Assembly: GCA_009917695.1 (NCBI GenBank)
Contig: JAACJG010000009.1
Location: forward strand, 1 to 64,000
Source of the DNA: Candidatus Rifleibacterium amylolyticum
Lineage (GTDB): Bacteria; Muiribacteriota; Ozemobacteria; Ozemobacterales; Ozemobacteraceae
Direction: 5' to 3'
Length of the DNA stretch: 64,000 nucleotides
The notes below the pieces were generated by a model. That model was given only the letters and a program-made list of their open reading frames with translations. It was not told where the DNA came from and made no database searches. This document shows, one piece after another, positions 53,172 to 62,880 of the stretch. Every line of letters begins with the position of its first letter. Positions within the stretch are counted from its first letter, which is position 1. The position numbers and the translations under genes were made by a program.

Positions 53172-55901
53172 GTGTTAAAGAAGTTCTTTGTTTTGTTCAT
53201 TGTAGGGATGCTCGCCTTCACGGCAGTCGGCTGCACCATTTTTGGTGATTTCGATGATGATGACAACGTGGCCGCATCAACCACCCTGGTTAAAACAGTA
53301 ATCAAGAAACCAGCGGCTGGCGGCGGCAACATTCTTGGCAACCTGAAAGCCGGAATTAAAGGCCAGGTCACAACAGACGTCGTCACAGGCGCTGTGGTTA
53401 CCCTTACTCTTGCCAATGGCAGCGTGTTTACCATGACAGATAATGGCAATGGCGAATACACAGCAACAGTCAGCGGCCTCGAAGGCGCGCCCGGATTCAT
53501 CATCGAAGCCCGCAAAGGTGATCTGCTGGTGCAGAACATGGTCACAGATCTTGCCAATACCGACCTCAGCTCGCCCATAGAAAGCAACCACCTGACGACA
53601 GCTTTTGCTCAGGTAGCTATTTCCGCGGCCAATGTTCTCTCTACTCAGACAGGTGTCAATGTTGCAACACTTGAAGACCTGATTAAAAATGTTACCAGTA
53701 TCACCATAGATTATAGTGAACTCAAACGACAGGTAACTGATGAAGCCAACGTTACCTATGAAAGCTCACGCAATATCGTCACAGTAGCTCTTGCCAATGC
53801 AGATGAGAACACTACCAACTCAGATGCAGGCGCTTCACTTCTTGAAAAAATCATTTCCGGAAGTTTTACAGACCTCAACAGCGATGTATTGACAGACCTT
53901 TCAGAAGCCGCTGGAGTTGAGATTACCACCTCAACAACAACTGACATCTGGGAAGAAAAAGTCACCACGCCGCTGGAAGAAACCGGAGTTCCAACCGTTG
54001 CCCCGGCAACCGATAAAGAAGCGATCGACGCAGCTGCGACAACTTTTGTCAATGCATTCCTGAAGGTTGTCAGCGGTTCAATTCTTACAACTGACGAGAA
54101 AACAAACCTTTCGGCCGTTCTCTCAGAAGACTTCATAATGAACGGCATGACTAAACCTGTTCTGCTGAACACGACTCCGGGTGAAGACGATGACCTCGAC
54201 AGATTTGAAGGTGGCCATTCTCTTGTCAAGATCAATGACAACACCTACCTCATCCACGTTGCCGGAACCGCCTATCTGAAGACTGGTGGTTCGATAAAAA
54301 TCGATTCAGCTGTTGAAGGTTATATCTACAGCGGTCTGACTCCTACAGAATTCAAACTCAACTCACTTGAATCCAATATCAGTGAGTTCCCGGTCATGAT
54401 TTCCCGACAGACTGATGGCAGCTGGAAGATCATGGGTAACCGCATCAAGGTCGATGGAGTAGAAATCGAACTGCAATACGGTCTTGATGTCGACCAGTCT
54501 CGCCAGTTCACCAACTTCTGGCTCCAGCTCGACGACACAACTTCCTTTGAGGTCGAAAGCGTAACTGTCAGCGGTGGCAACATCGAGGGCACTGGCGTTT
54601 CATTAGCCAAAGATGCCACTAACGCTGATTCAAACGCCTGGCACTATTGGGCAACCTACCCAACTGCTACCAATGGTACCGTAACTCACACGTCTCCATA
54701 TCCTTCAGCAGGCTGGACCTATGCGGCAAACTACCATGTTGCAGGAACCGAATACACTTTCACCGTTAAGTTCAAAGACGGAACGACTCAGACCTTTAAA
54801 CATAAAGTGCCTCAGATCCCGACTGGTTACGCTCCTTTCACTGCCACCCAGGTATCAGTCACCATTGCTGACAACAAGCTGAAGCTTACCTGGCCCAAAA
54901 ACGCCAACGCTGCTCTGTTCGACAGCTACTATGTAAGCGTCTGGTGCCAGGAAGAAGGTGGCGACAGCCGCCTGCTCGAATGGGAAACCAGTGATATCAA
55001 CACCGTTTCGACTGAATTTGCTCTGGTCAGCTCAAGCTATGAAATGATCTCCGGCAAAAACTATTCAGTCTCTCTGCACTCTGAACTCAAAAATGGCCTC
55101 TCTCAGCACTTTCACAAAGGCTTCACCGTTCCCGATCAGACCGAAGCCGCTGCTGTGGCGATGTCTCAGGCTCTCAATGCTGGCACCCAGGTAGTTGCAG
55201 CAGCAGTGCAGACCGTTAATCCGCAAATGCCCAGCGCCGGCAGTTTGCGTGCTTCTGACCCGGTAGATGCCAGCACCATGTTCCCCGCAGGCACTTACTT
55301 CTACGCTGTTTACACCGCCTACAATAACCTTGTTAACGTATTCAGCCTGGTTCCTGCTGACACTGCGATCAAGCATCAGCTGATGCAGTTCTTCACCGAT
55401 GCCACTTCTACTAACCCACTGGCTTATCCATTTACATCGACTCCCGCTGGACTCGGAATCATCGTTGGTATCGACAAGGACTTTACCACCGGTGGCAATG
55501 TAAAAATGCATCTGGAGAGTGGCAACCAGGGTCTTGATTTCATGACTGCCGACTCTACGATAACTACACATGGAGAAGGGTTAGTAACCGTTGATCTAAA
55601 TGGAGACAGCCTGGAAGTAGATATGAAGAATATTTCTTGTGACGTTAGCAGAAATGGCTTCACACCAGTCGATGTATTCGGCATGTTTGAGGCCGATCTG
55701 TATTTGAACGGTGAAGTCTTTACAGTTGAAAATCAGACAGCTACTCTCAGAAATGGCCAGTTCGGCGCAAATGGTCTTATTACAGCAGATATCATGGCCG
55801 GAACAACTAAAGTAGCAGCACTCTCAAGAGACACCAGCGGCGCACTGATTCTCACACTGGCGTATGGCACCGCCGATCAGAAGCAAATCACAATAGAATA
55901 A
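53172..55901 (+). CDS. Large lipoprotein with Ig-like modules
   Basis: The 909 residues begin at GTG 53172 with GGGAGG 12 bases ahead. The lipobox T-A-V-G-C gives a lipidated Cys at 21, followed by an Asp-rich linker. Residues about 60-115 look like a carboxypeptidase-regulatory/Ig-like fold (A-V-V-T-L-T-L-A-N-G-S-V-F-T-M-T-D-N-G). Later there are more beta-sandwich segments, with FN3-like strands about 560-640 (W-P-K-N-A-N-A-A-L-F-D-S-Y-Y-V-S-V). Thr, Asn, Ala and Gly are abundant. It is probably a surface or periplasmic binding protein; no ligand is known. Single gene, own promoter and terminator. Confidence 0.68.
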   Translation: MLKKFFVLFIVGMLAFTAVGCTIFGDFDDDDNVAASTTLVKTVIKKPAAGGGNILGNLKAGIKGQVTTDVVTGAVVTLTLANGSVFTMTDNGNGEYTATVSGLEGAPGFIIEARKGDLLVQNMVTDLANTDLSSPIESNHLTTAFAQVAISAANVLSTQTGVNVATLEDLIKNVTSITIDYSELKRQVTDEANVTYESSRNIVTVALANADENTTNSDAGASLLEKIISGSFTDLNSDVLTDLSEAAGVEITTSTTTDIWEEKVTTPLEETGVPTVAPATDKEAIDAAATTFVNAFLKVVSGSILTTDEKTNLSAVLSEDFIMNGMTKPVLLNTTPGEDDDLDRFEGGHSLVKINDNTYLIHVAGTAYLKTGGSIKIDSAVEGYIYSGLTPTEFKLNSLESNISEFPVMISRQTDGSWKIMGNRIKVDGVEIELQYGLDVDQSRQFTNFWLQLDDTTSFEVESVTVSGGNIEGTGVSLAKDATNADSNAWHYWATYPTATNGTVTHTSPYPSAGWTYAANYHVAGTEYTFTVKFKDGTTQTFKHKVPQIPTGYAPFTATQVSVTIADNKLKLTWPKNANAALFDSYYVSVWCQEEGGDSRLLEWETSDINTVSTEFALVSSSYEMISGKNYSVSLHSELKNGLSQHFHKGFTVPDQTEAAAVAMSQALNAGTQVVAAAVQTVNPQMPSAGSLRASDPVDASTMFPAGTYFYAVYTAYNNLVNVFSLVPADTAIKHQLMQFFTDATSTNPLAYPFTSTPAGLGIIVGIDKDFTTGGNVKMHLESGNQGLDFMTADSTITTHGEGLVTVDLNGDSLEVDMKNISCDVSRNGFTPVDVFGMFEADLYLNGEVFTVENQTATLRNGQFGANGLITADIMAGTTKVAALSRDTSGALILTLAYGTADQKQITIE

Positions 55902-55927
55902 AACTCTCCATAGAATATCTCTGCAAG

Positions 55928-55953
55928 GGGCGGGAGTGATCCCGCCCTTTTTA
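55928..55953 (+). terminator. Terminator of the 909-residue lipoprotein gene
   Basis: GGGCGGGA / TCCCGCCC form an 8-bp stem with a four-base loop, followed by TTTTT. Confidence 0.88.
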
Positions 55954-55963
55954 TTTGCCTGAA

Positions 55964-58063
55964 TTATGTTGGCTTAGCGGGATTTGCCAGAGCCTGAGCG
56001 GAGATTTGGCGAAGGGCTTCGATGAGTTCGGCTTTGCTGGTGACGGGTTTGAGACAGCGGTTTTGCTGACAGATCTGCACCATTGTACCCGAGCCGCTGA
56101 GAAGCTCTGTATCGCTGAGCAGAGTTTTTAAACTCTGGTCTGTAGACTCGCCGATAGCGAGCACCAGAACTGAATCAGGCAGATAAAGCTTTTCGATGGT
56201 TTCGACCAGAGGTTCAGCGTCTGAGAGCTTTTTGGCGTGAATCAGAAGGCGTGGCGGCCACTGATAATAACGGCGCAGAGCGTTGAGCAGGGCAGCGGTT
56301 GCCGAGGGTGCACGCAGCATCAGACTGGCTCCATCAGCAAAAATGGCGGTAGCGAGGTCGGTAAAACGACTGTTCCCGGTGATACTGGCGAGCAGAACAC
56401 TGTTGTCGGCAAAGAGCGAACGCGCGGACGGCAGTGCGCCGTCGGTTATATTGCGCGGTCGAAACAGAAGTTTTTCGCCATCAGCTGGCGTCTCGTAATA
56501 AGAGCCCGGCTGGCGGCCGGCGAAAAGAGCGACGGCCTGTTCATGCAGTTCAACCGCCCACTTGAGCCATTCAGAGTTATAGTCACTGCGAAACAACTCT
56601 AACAAGCCGTGAATCAGAAATGCGTAATCTTCAAAAAAGCTGGTGATTTCGGCCTTGCCGCGCCGCCAGCAGCGTAAAAGCCGCCCCGCCGGGCTGACCA
56701 GATTTTTTCTGACAAACAGCGCAGCGCGCCGCGCCGCATCGATAAGATCGGCCCGCGCCAGATAGCGCCCGGCCTGCGCCAGAGCTCCGATCATCAGGCC
56801 GTTCCAACCGGTGATGATCTTGTCGTCGAGCAAGGGCCTGGTGCGCTGCGAACGATAATTTAACAGCCGCTGCCTGAAATCTGCAAGCCTGGGCAAAAAC
56901 TCTGCGACACTCAAACCGGCAACAGCAGCAGCTTCTTCGAGGCTCGAATGCAAATGCAGAATGTTCAGACCATCTTCGAAGTTACCCGAAGGCGTAACAC
57001 CAAAATAATCGGCGAATACCTTTCCCTCGGCCTCGCCAGCCAACTGCATGAATTCTTCGTAAGCAAAAACATAGAAGCGACCCTCATGCCCCTCGCTGTC
57101 GGCATCTTCTGCCGCATAAAATCCGCCTTCCGGGGCGGCAAGATCACGTAGAACGTAGCTGGCTATAGACTCGGCTACTTCGCGGTAAACCGCCTTGCCG
57201 GTCGCCTTGTGAGCCGAAGCATAGCAACGCAAAAGAAGAGCATTATCATAAAGCATCTTTTCAAAATGCGGAACGAGCCAGCGCGCATCGGTGCTGTATC
57301 GGCAGAAGCCGCCGCCGACATGGTCGAAGATACCGCCACGATACATGGCAAGCAAACTGTGCTCGACCTTGTGTAACAGCTCGGCATCGTTTCTGGTTAA
57401 CGCATGATTGAGCAGCAGCTCAAGCAGGTGCCCCATCGGAAACTTGGGAGCGGCAGTAAAACCGCCATAGCGCTGATCATACCCGCCGGCAATTTTTTCG
57501 ACACCGTTCATGACCAGCCTCTCGTCTGGAAAGCTGCATGCGAAGCCTGTATCTTCAACAAAGTGTTCGGCGATTCTGCCGGCGCTGTCTTTCAGTTTTT
57601 GCGGGTTAGTGCGCCACTCTGCTGCCAGTGCAGATAAAATCTCGATCAGCCCTGGCCGACCCTGTTTCTGACGTTTCGGGAAGTATGTTCCGGCAAACAA
57701 CGGTTTCTGATCCGGTGTCAGAATGACGGTCAGTGGCCAGCCACCGCTGCCGGTAAGCGCCTGACAGACATCCATGTAAATATGGTCGATATCAGGCCGC
57801 TGCTCGCGATCGACCTTGATCGCAATATAAGCAGAATTGATCAACGCTGCCACTTCTTCGTCCTCAAAAGACTCGTGTTCCATAACATGGCACCAGTGAC
57901 AGGTCGAGTAGCCTATCGACAAAAATATCAGCCGATTATGCTCTGCGGCAAGCGCAAAAGCCTCGCGGCCCCATTCCTGCCAGTTGACCGGGTTGTTTGC
58001 ATGCTGCAACAGATATGGACTGTTGCTCCCGGCCAGGCGGTTGGTAAGTTTATCTTGTATCAT
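55964..58063 (-). CDS. Thioredoxin-domain protein of the YyaL/spermatogenesis-associated 20 family
   Basis: The protein has 699 residues from ATG 58063 ([11 protein letters not shown]), with AGGAG 11 bases before it; a frame 72 codons longer lacks a ribosome site. The start [21 protein letters not shown] is the family hallmark, then [10 protein letters not shown] is the redox C-x-x-C in a thioredoxin fold. An N-acylglucosamine-epimerase-like alpha/alpha barrel makes up the rest. Members are widespread and conserved; the reaction is unproven. Single gene, promoter region shared with the regulator-catalase pair. Confidence 0.9.
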   Translation of the reverse strand: MIQDKLTNRLAGSNSPYLLQHANNPVNWQEWGREAFALAAEHNRLIFLSIGYSTCHWCHVMEHESFEDEEVAALINSAYIAIKVDREQRPDIDHIYMDVCQALTGSGGWPLTVILTPDQKPLFAGTYFPKRQKQGRPGLIEILSALAAEWRTNPQKLKDSAGRIAEHFVEDTGFACSFPDERLVMNGVEKIAGGYDQRYGGFTAAPKFPMGHLLELLLNHALTRNDAELLHKVEHSLLAMYRGGIFDHVGGGFCRYSTDARWLVPHFEKMLYDNALLLRCYASAHKATGKAVYREVAESIASYVLRDLAAPEGGFYAAEDADSEGHEGRFYVFAYEEFMQLAGEAEGKVFADYFGVTPSGNFEDGLNILHLHSSLEEAAAVAGLSVAEFLPRLADFRQRLLNYRSQRTRPLLDDKIITGWNGLMIGALAQAGRYLARADLIDAARRAALFVRKNLVSPAGRLLRCWRRGKAEITSFFEDYAFLIHGLLELFRSDYNSEWLKWAVELHEQAVALFAGRQPGSYYETPADGEKLLFRPRNITDGALPSARSLFADNSVLLASITGNSRFTDLATAIFADGASLMLRAPSATAALLNALRRYYQWPPRLLIHAKKLSDAEPLVETIEKLYLPDSVLVLAIGESTDQSLKTLLSDTELLSGSGTMVQICQQNRCLKPVTSKAELIEALRQISAQALANPAKPT

Positions 58064-58294
58064 GATATGTTTTACTCCTGTCTTATCAGAATCTAATCTT
58101 ATGTTGCTGCAAGTCAATTTTCGGCTGATTCCGGGCGCGCAGTGCGCGTCAATCACTTTTCTAACGATGACAGGTCGTCGTCTGTCCAGTTCAGCCTGCT
58201 TAAACAAAATTTTTAAATTCTTATTCAAGACTTGAACAGAACCAGCAGCGTACTGACACTCAAAAGCTGCTAAAAACAAGGGTTTTGCACCCTG
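58064..58294. other. Noncoding stretch between the YyaL-type gene and the regulator promoter
   Basis: The region (with the promoter, about 300 bases) has no gene. I see no clear promoter for the leftward YyaL-type gene. Confidence 0.3.
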
Positions 58295-58323
58295 TTGACT
58301 TTGCGAATTACATGCGGTTTAAT
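58295..58323 (+). promoter_or_regulatory. Promoter of the Fur/PerR-type regulator and catalase
   Basis: TTGACT, 17 bases, TTTAAT. TTTA-N-T-N-A-N-TAAA (58318-58330, TTTAATTACTAAA) overlaps the -10 and is partly palindromic; it could be the operator, but it does not match the PerR box well. Transcription would start near 58330, downstream of the only in-frame ATG at 58312. Confidence 0.55.
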
Positions 58324-58362
58324 TACTAAATAGGAATTCATTCTGATTTAGCGAGCAGGATC

Positions 58363-58854
58363 ATAAAACAGCAAGAAGTAAAGACGAGAACAGAGAATTT
58401 TGTTAAACTGTGCCAGGAAAATGGCATCAAGGTTACTCAGCAGCGCATCGAAATTTTTCAAGCAATAGTGCGGGCCGAAGACCATCCTGATGCCGAGAAG
58501 GTTTTCCAGAAACTGCGCAAAAAACTGCCAACGCTGTCGCTCGACACGGTTTACCGCACTCTGGCGCTTCTCAACGATCTCGGCGTCATCACCACTCTTG
58601 GCGGCTCACGCGAAAGAACTAGATTCGACGGCAATCTCGACCATCATCACCATTTTGTCTGTACCTGCTGCGGGCTGACCGCAGATTTTTACAGCGACAA
58701 GCTGAATTCTCTCAAGATGCCGGATTCACTGGCAGACATCGGACAAGTCACGCAGACCCACGTCGAAGTGCGAGGAATCTGCAAAAAGTGCTTAAATAAA
58801 GTGTCCAAACAGATCAAATCTGATAATTCAACCAGAAAGAGGAGTAGAGAATGA
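58363..58854 (+). CDS. Fur-family regulator, PerR-like, start codon unusual
   Basis: The winged-helix/dimerisation protein has the Fur order: [14 protein letters not shown], then [18 protein letters not shown] (DNA-recognition helix), H-H-H-H, a C-T-C-C site and a C-K-K-C site (structural zinc). The homology begins near 58384. No in-frame ATG, GTG or TTG occurs between a TAA at 58327 and the GTG at 58468, which would cut off the first helix. The start may be a rare codon (ATA at 58363, three bases after AGGATC) or the sequence may differ by one base; I show the range from 58363. Its stop overlaps the katA start by ATGA, so the regulator and catalase are translationally coupled. Confidence 0.82.
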   Translation: MKQQEVKTRTENFVKLCQENGIKVTQQRIEIFQAIVRAEDHPDAEKVFQKLRKKLPTLSLDTVYRTLALLNDLGVITTLGGSRERTRFDGNLDHHHHFVCTCCGLTADFYSDKLNSLKMPDSLADIGQVTQTHVEVRGICKKCLNKVSKQIKSDNSTRKRSRE

Positions 58855-60305
58855 AGAAAAAACTCACCAACAACGCCGGCGCACCTGTGCCAGACAATCA
58901 GAACGTATTGACTGCGGGAAAACGCGGCCCGATGCTGCTGCAGGATGTATGGTATCTCGAAAAGCTCGCGCAGTTCGACCGCGAAGTTATTCCTGAACGC
59001 CGCATGCACGCCAAGGGTTCGGGAGCCTACGGCACTTTCACCGTAACCCACGACATTACCAAATATACAAAGGCCAAAATCTTTTCGCAGATCGGCAAGC
59101 AGACCGAAATGTTCGTGCGTTTTTCAACAGTAGCCGGCGAGCGCGGCGCTGCCGACGCCGAACGCGACATTCGCGGTTTTGCCATGAAATTTTATACCGA
59201 AGAAGGCAACTGGGATCTGGTTGGCAACAACACTCCGGTCTTCTTTTTGCGCGACCCGCTTAAGTTCCCCGATCTCAATCATGCCGTCAAGCGCGACCCA
59301 CGCACCAACCTGCGCAGCGCCAGAAACAACTGGGATTTCTGGACCAACCTGCCGGAAGCCCTGCATCAGGTGACCATTACCATGAGCGAACGCGGGATTC
59401 CGCTGTCTTATCGTCACATGAACGGCTATGGCAGCCACACATTCAGCATGATAAACGCCAATAACGAGCGCTTCTGGGTCAAGTTCCATCTCAAGACCCG
59501 CCAGGGCATCAAATGTCTGAGCGATCAGGAAGCCGAAGCAGTTATCGGAAAATGCCGCGAAAGCCATCAGCGCGATCTTTATGACAGCATCGAAAAAGGC
59601 GATTTCCCGAAATGGGATATGAAAATTCAGGTTGTTCCCGAAAAAGAAGCTGCGAATTTCAAATTCAACCCGTTCGATCTGACCAAGGTCTGGCCGCACA
59701 AAGAATATCCGCTCATCGACATCGGCTATTTCGAACTTAACAAAAATCCTGAAAACTATTTCGCCGAAGTTGAACAGGCTGCGTTCAACCCGGCCAGCAT
59801 CGTGCCTGGCATCGGCTTCTCGCCCGACAAGATGCTGCAGGGACGCTTGTTCTCTTACGGCGACGCCCAGCGCTACCGCCTTGGCGTCAATCATCATCTG
59901 ATTCCGGTAAACAAGCCGCGCTGCCCGTTCCACAGCTATCATCGTGACGGCGCCATGCGTGTCGACGGCAACCATGGCAGCACCCTTGGCTACGAGCCGA
60001 ACAGTTACGGTGAATGGCAGCAGCAGCCAGAATTCAAAGAACCACCGCTTGAACTTCAGGGTGCGGCCGACCACTGGAACTTCCGTGAAGACGATGACGA
60101 TTACTACACCCAGCCCGGCAACCTGTTCAGAATGATGAGCCCGGCCCAGCAGCAGGTTCTCTTCGACAACACCGGCCGCGCCATGGGCGATGCTCCCGAA
60201 GAAATCAAGATCCGCCACATCGGCAACTGCTACAAAGCCGACCCGGCCTACGGCGAAGGCATCGCCAAAGCCCTCGGCATTCCGATGAGCAAAGTCAACA
60301 AGTAA
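58851..60305 (+). CDS. katA: Monofunctional heme catalase
   Basis: The 484 residues start [14 protein letters not shown], as in small-subunit (clade 3) catalases. H in R-R-M-H-A-K-G-S-G is the distal His, G-N-N-T-P-V-F-F has the distal Asn, and Y in [10 protein letters not shown] is the heme-binding Tyr. It destroys H2O2. The regulator overlaps its start, so peroxide control is likely. Single strong terminator after it. Confidence 0.97.
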   Translation: MKKKLTNNAGAPVPDNQNVLTAGKRGPMLLQDVWYLEKLAQFDREVIPERRMHAKGSGAYGTFTVTHDITKYTKAKIFSQIGKQTEMFVRFSTVAGERGAADAERDIRGFAMKFYTEEGNWDLVGNNTPVFFLRDPLKFPDLNHAVKRDPRTNLRSARNNWDFWTNLPEALHQVTITMSERGIPLSYRHMNGYGSHTFSMINANNERFWVKFHLKTRQGIKCLSDQEAEAVIGKCRESHQRDLYDSIEKGDFPKWDMKIQVVPEKEAANFKFNPFDLTKVWPHKEYPLIDIGYFELNKNPENYFAEVEQAAFNPASIVPGIGFSPDKMLQGRLFSYGDAQRYRLGVNHHLIPVNKPRCPFHSYHRDGAMRVDGNHGSTLGYEPNSYGEWQQQPEFKEPPLELQGAADHWNFREDDDDYYTQPGNLFRMMSPAQQQVLFDNTGRAMGDAPEEIKIRHIGNCYKADPAYGEGIAKALGIPMSKVNK

Positions 60306-60322
60306 CTAAGGCACTCTAACCA

Positions 60323-60355
60323 GGCGGTCGGCGCGAACGCGCCGGCCGCCTTTTT
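60323..60355 (+). terminator. Terminator of katA
   Basis: A 13-bp stem (GGCGG-T-CGGCGCG / CGCGCCG-G-CCGCC, one G-T pair) with a two-base loop is followed by TTTTT. The convergent gene ends at 60360. Confidence 0.9.
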
Positions 60356-60359
60356 CATT

Positions 60360-62003
60360 TCAGTCTTTAGATGCTAAAATGTCGGTGATCAGCTGTGCGA
60401 GAATCTCAGGGACTCGCTCGTAGACGTCTTTGAGATAAACGCGCTCGGTCATTTTGTGCAGATCCTTGCCCCAGGGGCCGATGTTGACAACAGGCATGCG
60501 CAGGCTCTGCACGCCTTCGAACGGAATATGATAAATGGTATCCCAGCCGGGGCTGTTGTCGCGAATGGCTTTAACGTCTTCGTCGTTGCCTATCCAGCTT
60601 GCGTAAGACAGATCTGAGATGCCCATAAAATAAGCCTTTGAGGTATATTCGACGCCGTAGCGCTGCAGTGAGATATCGTTTACCCGCCGGGCAAGCTGAT
60701 AACGATCGCCATTATCGAGAAGCACATTGGCAATATGAGGATAATATGGGCCAGAGACTGCGACCACCACTGCCGGGCCTTCGAGGTCAACATAGTCGGC
60801 GGTAAATTCAATCAATCTTATCGTTGCCTCGGGCAGCACGATTTCGTTGCGGCTGAGCAGCTCGTTGAGCAGAAGCTGGTATTCTTCATACAGCACCTGA
60901 AAATGCTCGCCACCTTTTTCCAAGGCCTGATGATGAAGAGTCTTGAAATCAAGCACGCGCGGAACGAAATCCAGTTCTGCTTCTTCATCTTTATTGAGAC
61001 GGCAGAATTCGGAATATGAGCGCAGCATGCGCGTCATGACATCGTCGAGTGCTTTCTGCGAGATTTCGAGCATGGTTTCAAAAACCTGCACCGGCGAACG
61101 TGTAAAAGTCAGCCAGTTGAAGTAGCCGCTGGCAGCATCAGGTATCGAAGCGTCATAAGCCCGCTTGCGATCTTTGAGATTGACCCAGACCGGCGGTGGC
61201 GTAGCGTCATCACCAACCTGATCGCATAATGACACGTTCAATTCGCTCAGACACTGAATCTGAGCCAGAATCAACGAAGGGTTGATGCCATTATAGGGGT
61301 CGCTGATATGGCTGCGCACGCCTTTTACAAAAACAACCGGCATGATCTTGCCGACCGAACCTTCATACATTATCGCCTTATCTTTGACCTGATTGAAATA
61401 AGGCTCAGAATTGATTGTCAGAACATATTCGAGCTCAAAGCGGCGGCGCAGTTCGCACAGCAGTTCTACTGCACTGAGCATGCCCTTCGAAATCGTCTCT
61501 TCATCGGGAACACTGATCAAAAGGATATTGCCGACAAAGTTTTCGAGCTCGCTGAATTCTTCGAGCAAAGCCAGTTGAATCGCGGCACCCGATTTCATGT
61601 CGGCGCAGCCGCGGGCAAACATCCATTCGCCAGATTCAAGGTCTTTCTTTGCTGATCGGCCCAGATTACGGGTCGCGAGCTGCTGCGCCAGTTCATCCGG
61701 GCGCAGGGCACAGTATTTTAGTTTGCCATAATCTTCGATGTCGACGGCATCGTGATGATGCATCAAAACGACAGTTCTGCTCCCCTGCCCTTTTACCATT
61801 GCCCAGACGACCTCGCGATGATGCTGATCGTTCTCGACGCGCCAGGTTCCTACATTGTCGGGGTTATTGGTAAAATAGCTGCGCGATTTGAGCCAGTTCA
61901 GCATTATTTCTTCAATTACCAGCTCATAGCTGGTATTGGTATCGCTGCGCGCGGCTATCAGCCGCAGAAACAAAGGCTCGATCCGTTCCCGTCTGCTGGT
62001 CAT
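60360..62003 (-). CDS. RocB-like M20-family peptidase
   Basis: The protein has 547 residues from ATG 62003, chosen because AGGAG lies five bases before it; a longer frame of ten codons is not supported. M20 zinc residues are seen: H-H-H-D-A-V-D near 85, G-C-A-D-M-K-S-G-A-A and D-E-E-T, with V-S-A-V-E-L. The family is RocB, named for arginine use in Bacillus; its reaction is not settled. It may release amino acids or act in ornithine/arginine supply to the Ord-OrtAB pathway, but that is inference. Single gene, convergent with katA. Confidence 0.88.
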   Translation of the reverse strand: MTSRRERIEPLFLRLIAARSDTNTSYELVIEEIMLNWLKSRSYFTNNPDNVGTWRVENDQHHREVVWAMVKGQGSRTVVLMHHHDAVDIEDYGKLKYCALRPDELAQQLATRNLGRSAKKDLESGEWMFARGCADMKSGAAIQLALLEEFSELENFVGNILLISVPDEETISKGMLSAVELLCELRRRFELEYVLTINSEPYFNQVKDKAIMYEGSVGKIMPVVFVKGVRSHISDPYNGINPSLILAQIQCLSELNVSLCDQVGDDATPPPVWVNLKDRKRAYDASIPDAASGYFNWLTFTRSPVQVFETMLEISQKALDDVMTRMLRSYSEFCRLNKDEEAELDFVPRVLDFKTLHHQALEKGGEHFQVLYEEYQLLLNELLSRNEIVLPEATIRLIEFTADYVDLEGPAVVVAVSGPYYPHIANVLLDNGDRYQLARRVNDISLQRYGVEYTSKAYFMGISDLSYASWIGNDEDVKAIRDNSPGWDTIYHIPFEGVQSLRMPVVNIGPWGKDLHKMTERVYLKDVYERVPEILAQLITDILASKD

Positions 62004-62168
62004 GGTATCTCCTGTCATGTATAAATGCTGCAATAAATGCTCGGACGGTGTCTAGTCATTATAAACAGATTAAGCCGACAACTGCAAATTTGCGGCGGCA
62101 AGAACTGTATTTTGCTGGACAAAGAGATATATTATTGGTAGCAATAAAAAACATCAATCGAGGTAATT

Positions 62169-62549
62169 ATGACTGAAGCGAAAAAAAAAGAACGTGTGGT
62201 AGTTCTGGGTGCGAGCACCAATCCTGAGCGATATTCGAACAAGGCAGTAAAAATGCTGCTCGAACATGGACACGAAGTGGTGCCGGTTCATCCGGTAGCC
62301 CCCGAAATCGAGGGTCTCAAGGTGGTACCGAAGCTGAACCAGGTAACCGGCAAGGTCGATACGCTGACACTTTATCTGTCGCCCGACACACTGACACCGA
62401 TGCAGGCCGACATCATCAAGCTGAACCCTGGCAGAATCATTTTCAATCCCGGCACAGAGAACCCACCACTGATGCAGGAACTACGCCAGCACGGCCTCAA
62501 GGTCGTCGAAGCCTGCACTCTGGTTCTGCTGCGTACCAACCAGTTCTAA
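62169..62549 (+). CDS. CoA-binding-domain protein (YccU-like)
   Basis: The 126 residues have one Rossmann-like CoA-binding fold: V-V-V-L-G-A-S-T-N-P-E-R-Y-S-N-K-A near residue 10, P-V-H-P near 40, then I-F-N-P-G-T-E-N-P and E-A-C-T-L-V-L-L. The family binds CoA and has an unknown physiological role. GAGG lies seven bases before the ATG. Confidence 0.9.
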   Translation: MTEAKKKERVVVLGASTNPERYSNKAVKMLLEHGHEVVPVHPVAPEIEGLKVVPKLNQVTGKVDTLTLYLSPDTLTPMQADIIKLNPGRIIFNPGTENPPLMQELRQHGLKVVEACTLVLLRTNQF

Positions 62550-62880
62550 TAAGAGCAAAACCGTCGATAAAAAACTGCCACTCAAAGATGGCTTTGTTAT
62601 TCGGGCTCTCGGCGGAATCTCATTCGCTACAACTCTCCCCAGACGCAAGCAAAAGGTAAAAAGCTATGGCTTTGCGTCAATACAGCCTGGCTCGGCCGAG
62701 CTGCTCTATCCTGCGCAGCTCGGCATAAGCACATCCTTGTGCAAAAAGTTTTCGCTCATGAGGCCCGGCGCTCGACCTCCTGTCGCGCCGGTCATAATCG
62801 CCATCCTGGCGAAGAAAACCCGCCTGCGCCCTTAGCGTAATACAAAAACAAAGTGTAATGTCTTATGATTTAAGCAAGCA
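62550..62880. other. Noncoding, possibly decayed stretch
   Basis: No intact frame is seen. Inverted repeats such as CCGAGCTG...CAGCTCGG (near 62697-62724) and a stem around 62765-62800 are present. It may be the remains of a small gene or repeat. Confidence 0.35.

Noticed and set aside
58312-58329. ATG at 58312 as the regulator's start
   Set aside because: It is followed by TAA after five codons and falls inside the promoter, upstream of the expected transcript start.
59124-60218. Long open frame on the minus strand opposite katA
   Set aside because: The catalase residues fix the coding strand; the opposite frame is a by-product of its codon use.
62550-62880. A pseudogene in the stretch after the CoA-binding gene
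   Set aside because: No piece translates into a recognisable protein, so only a noncoding stretch is reported.
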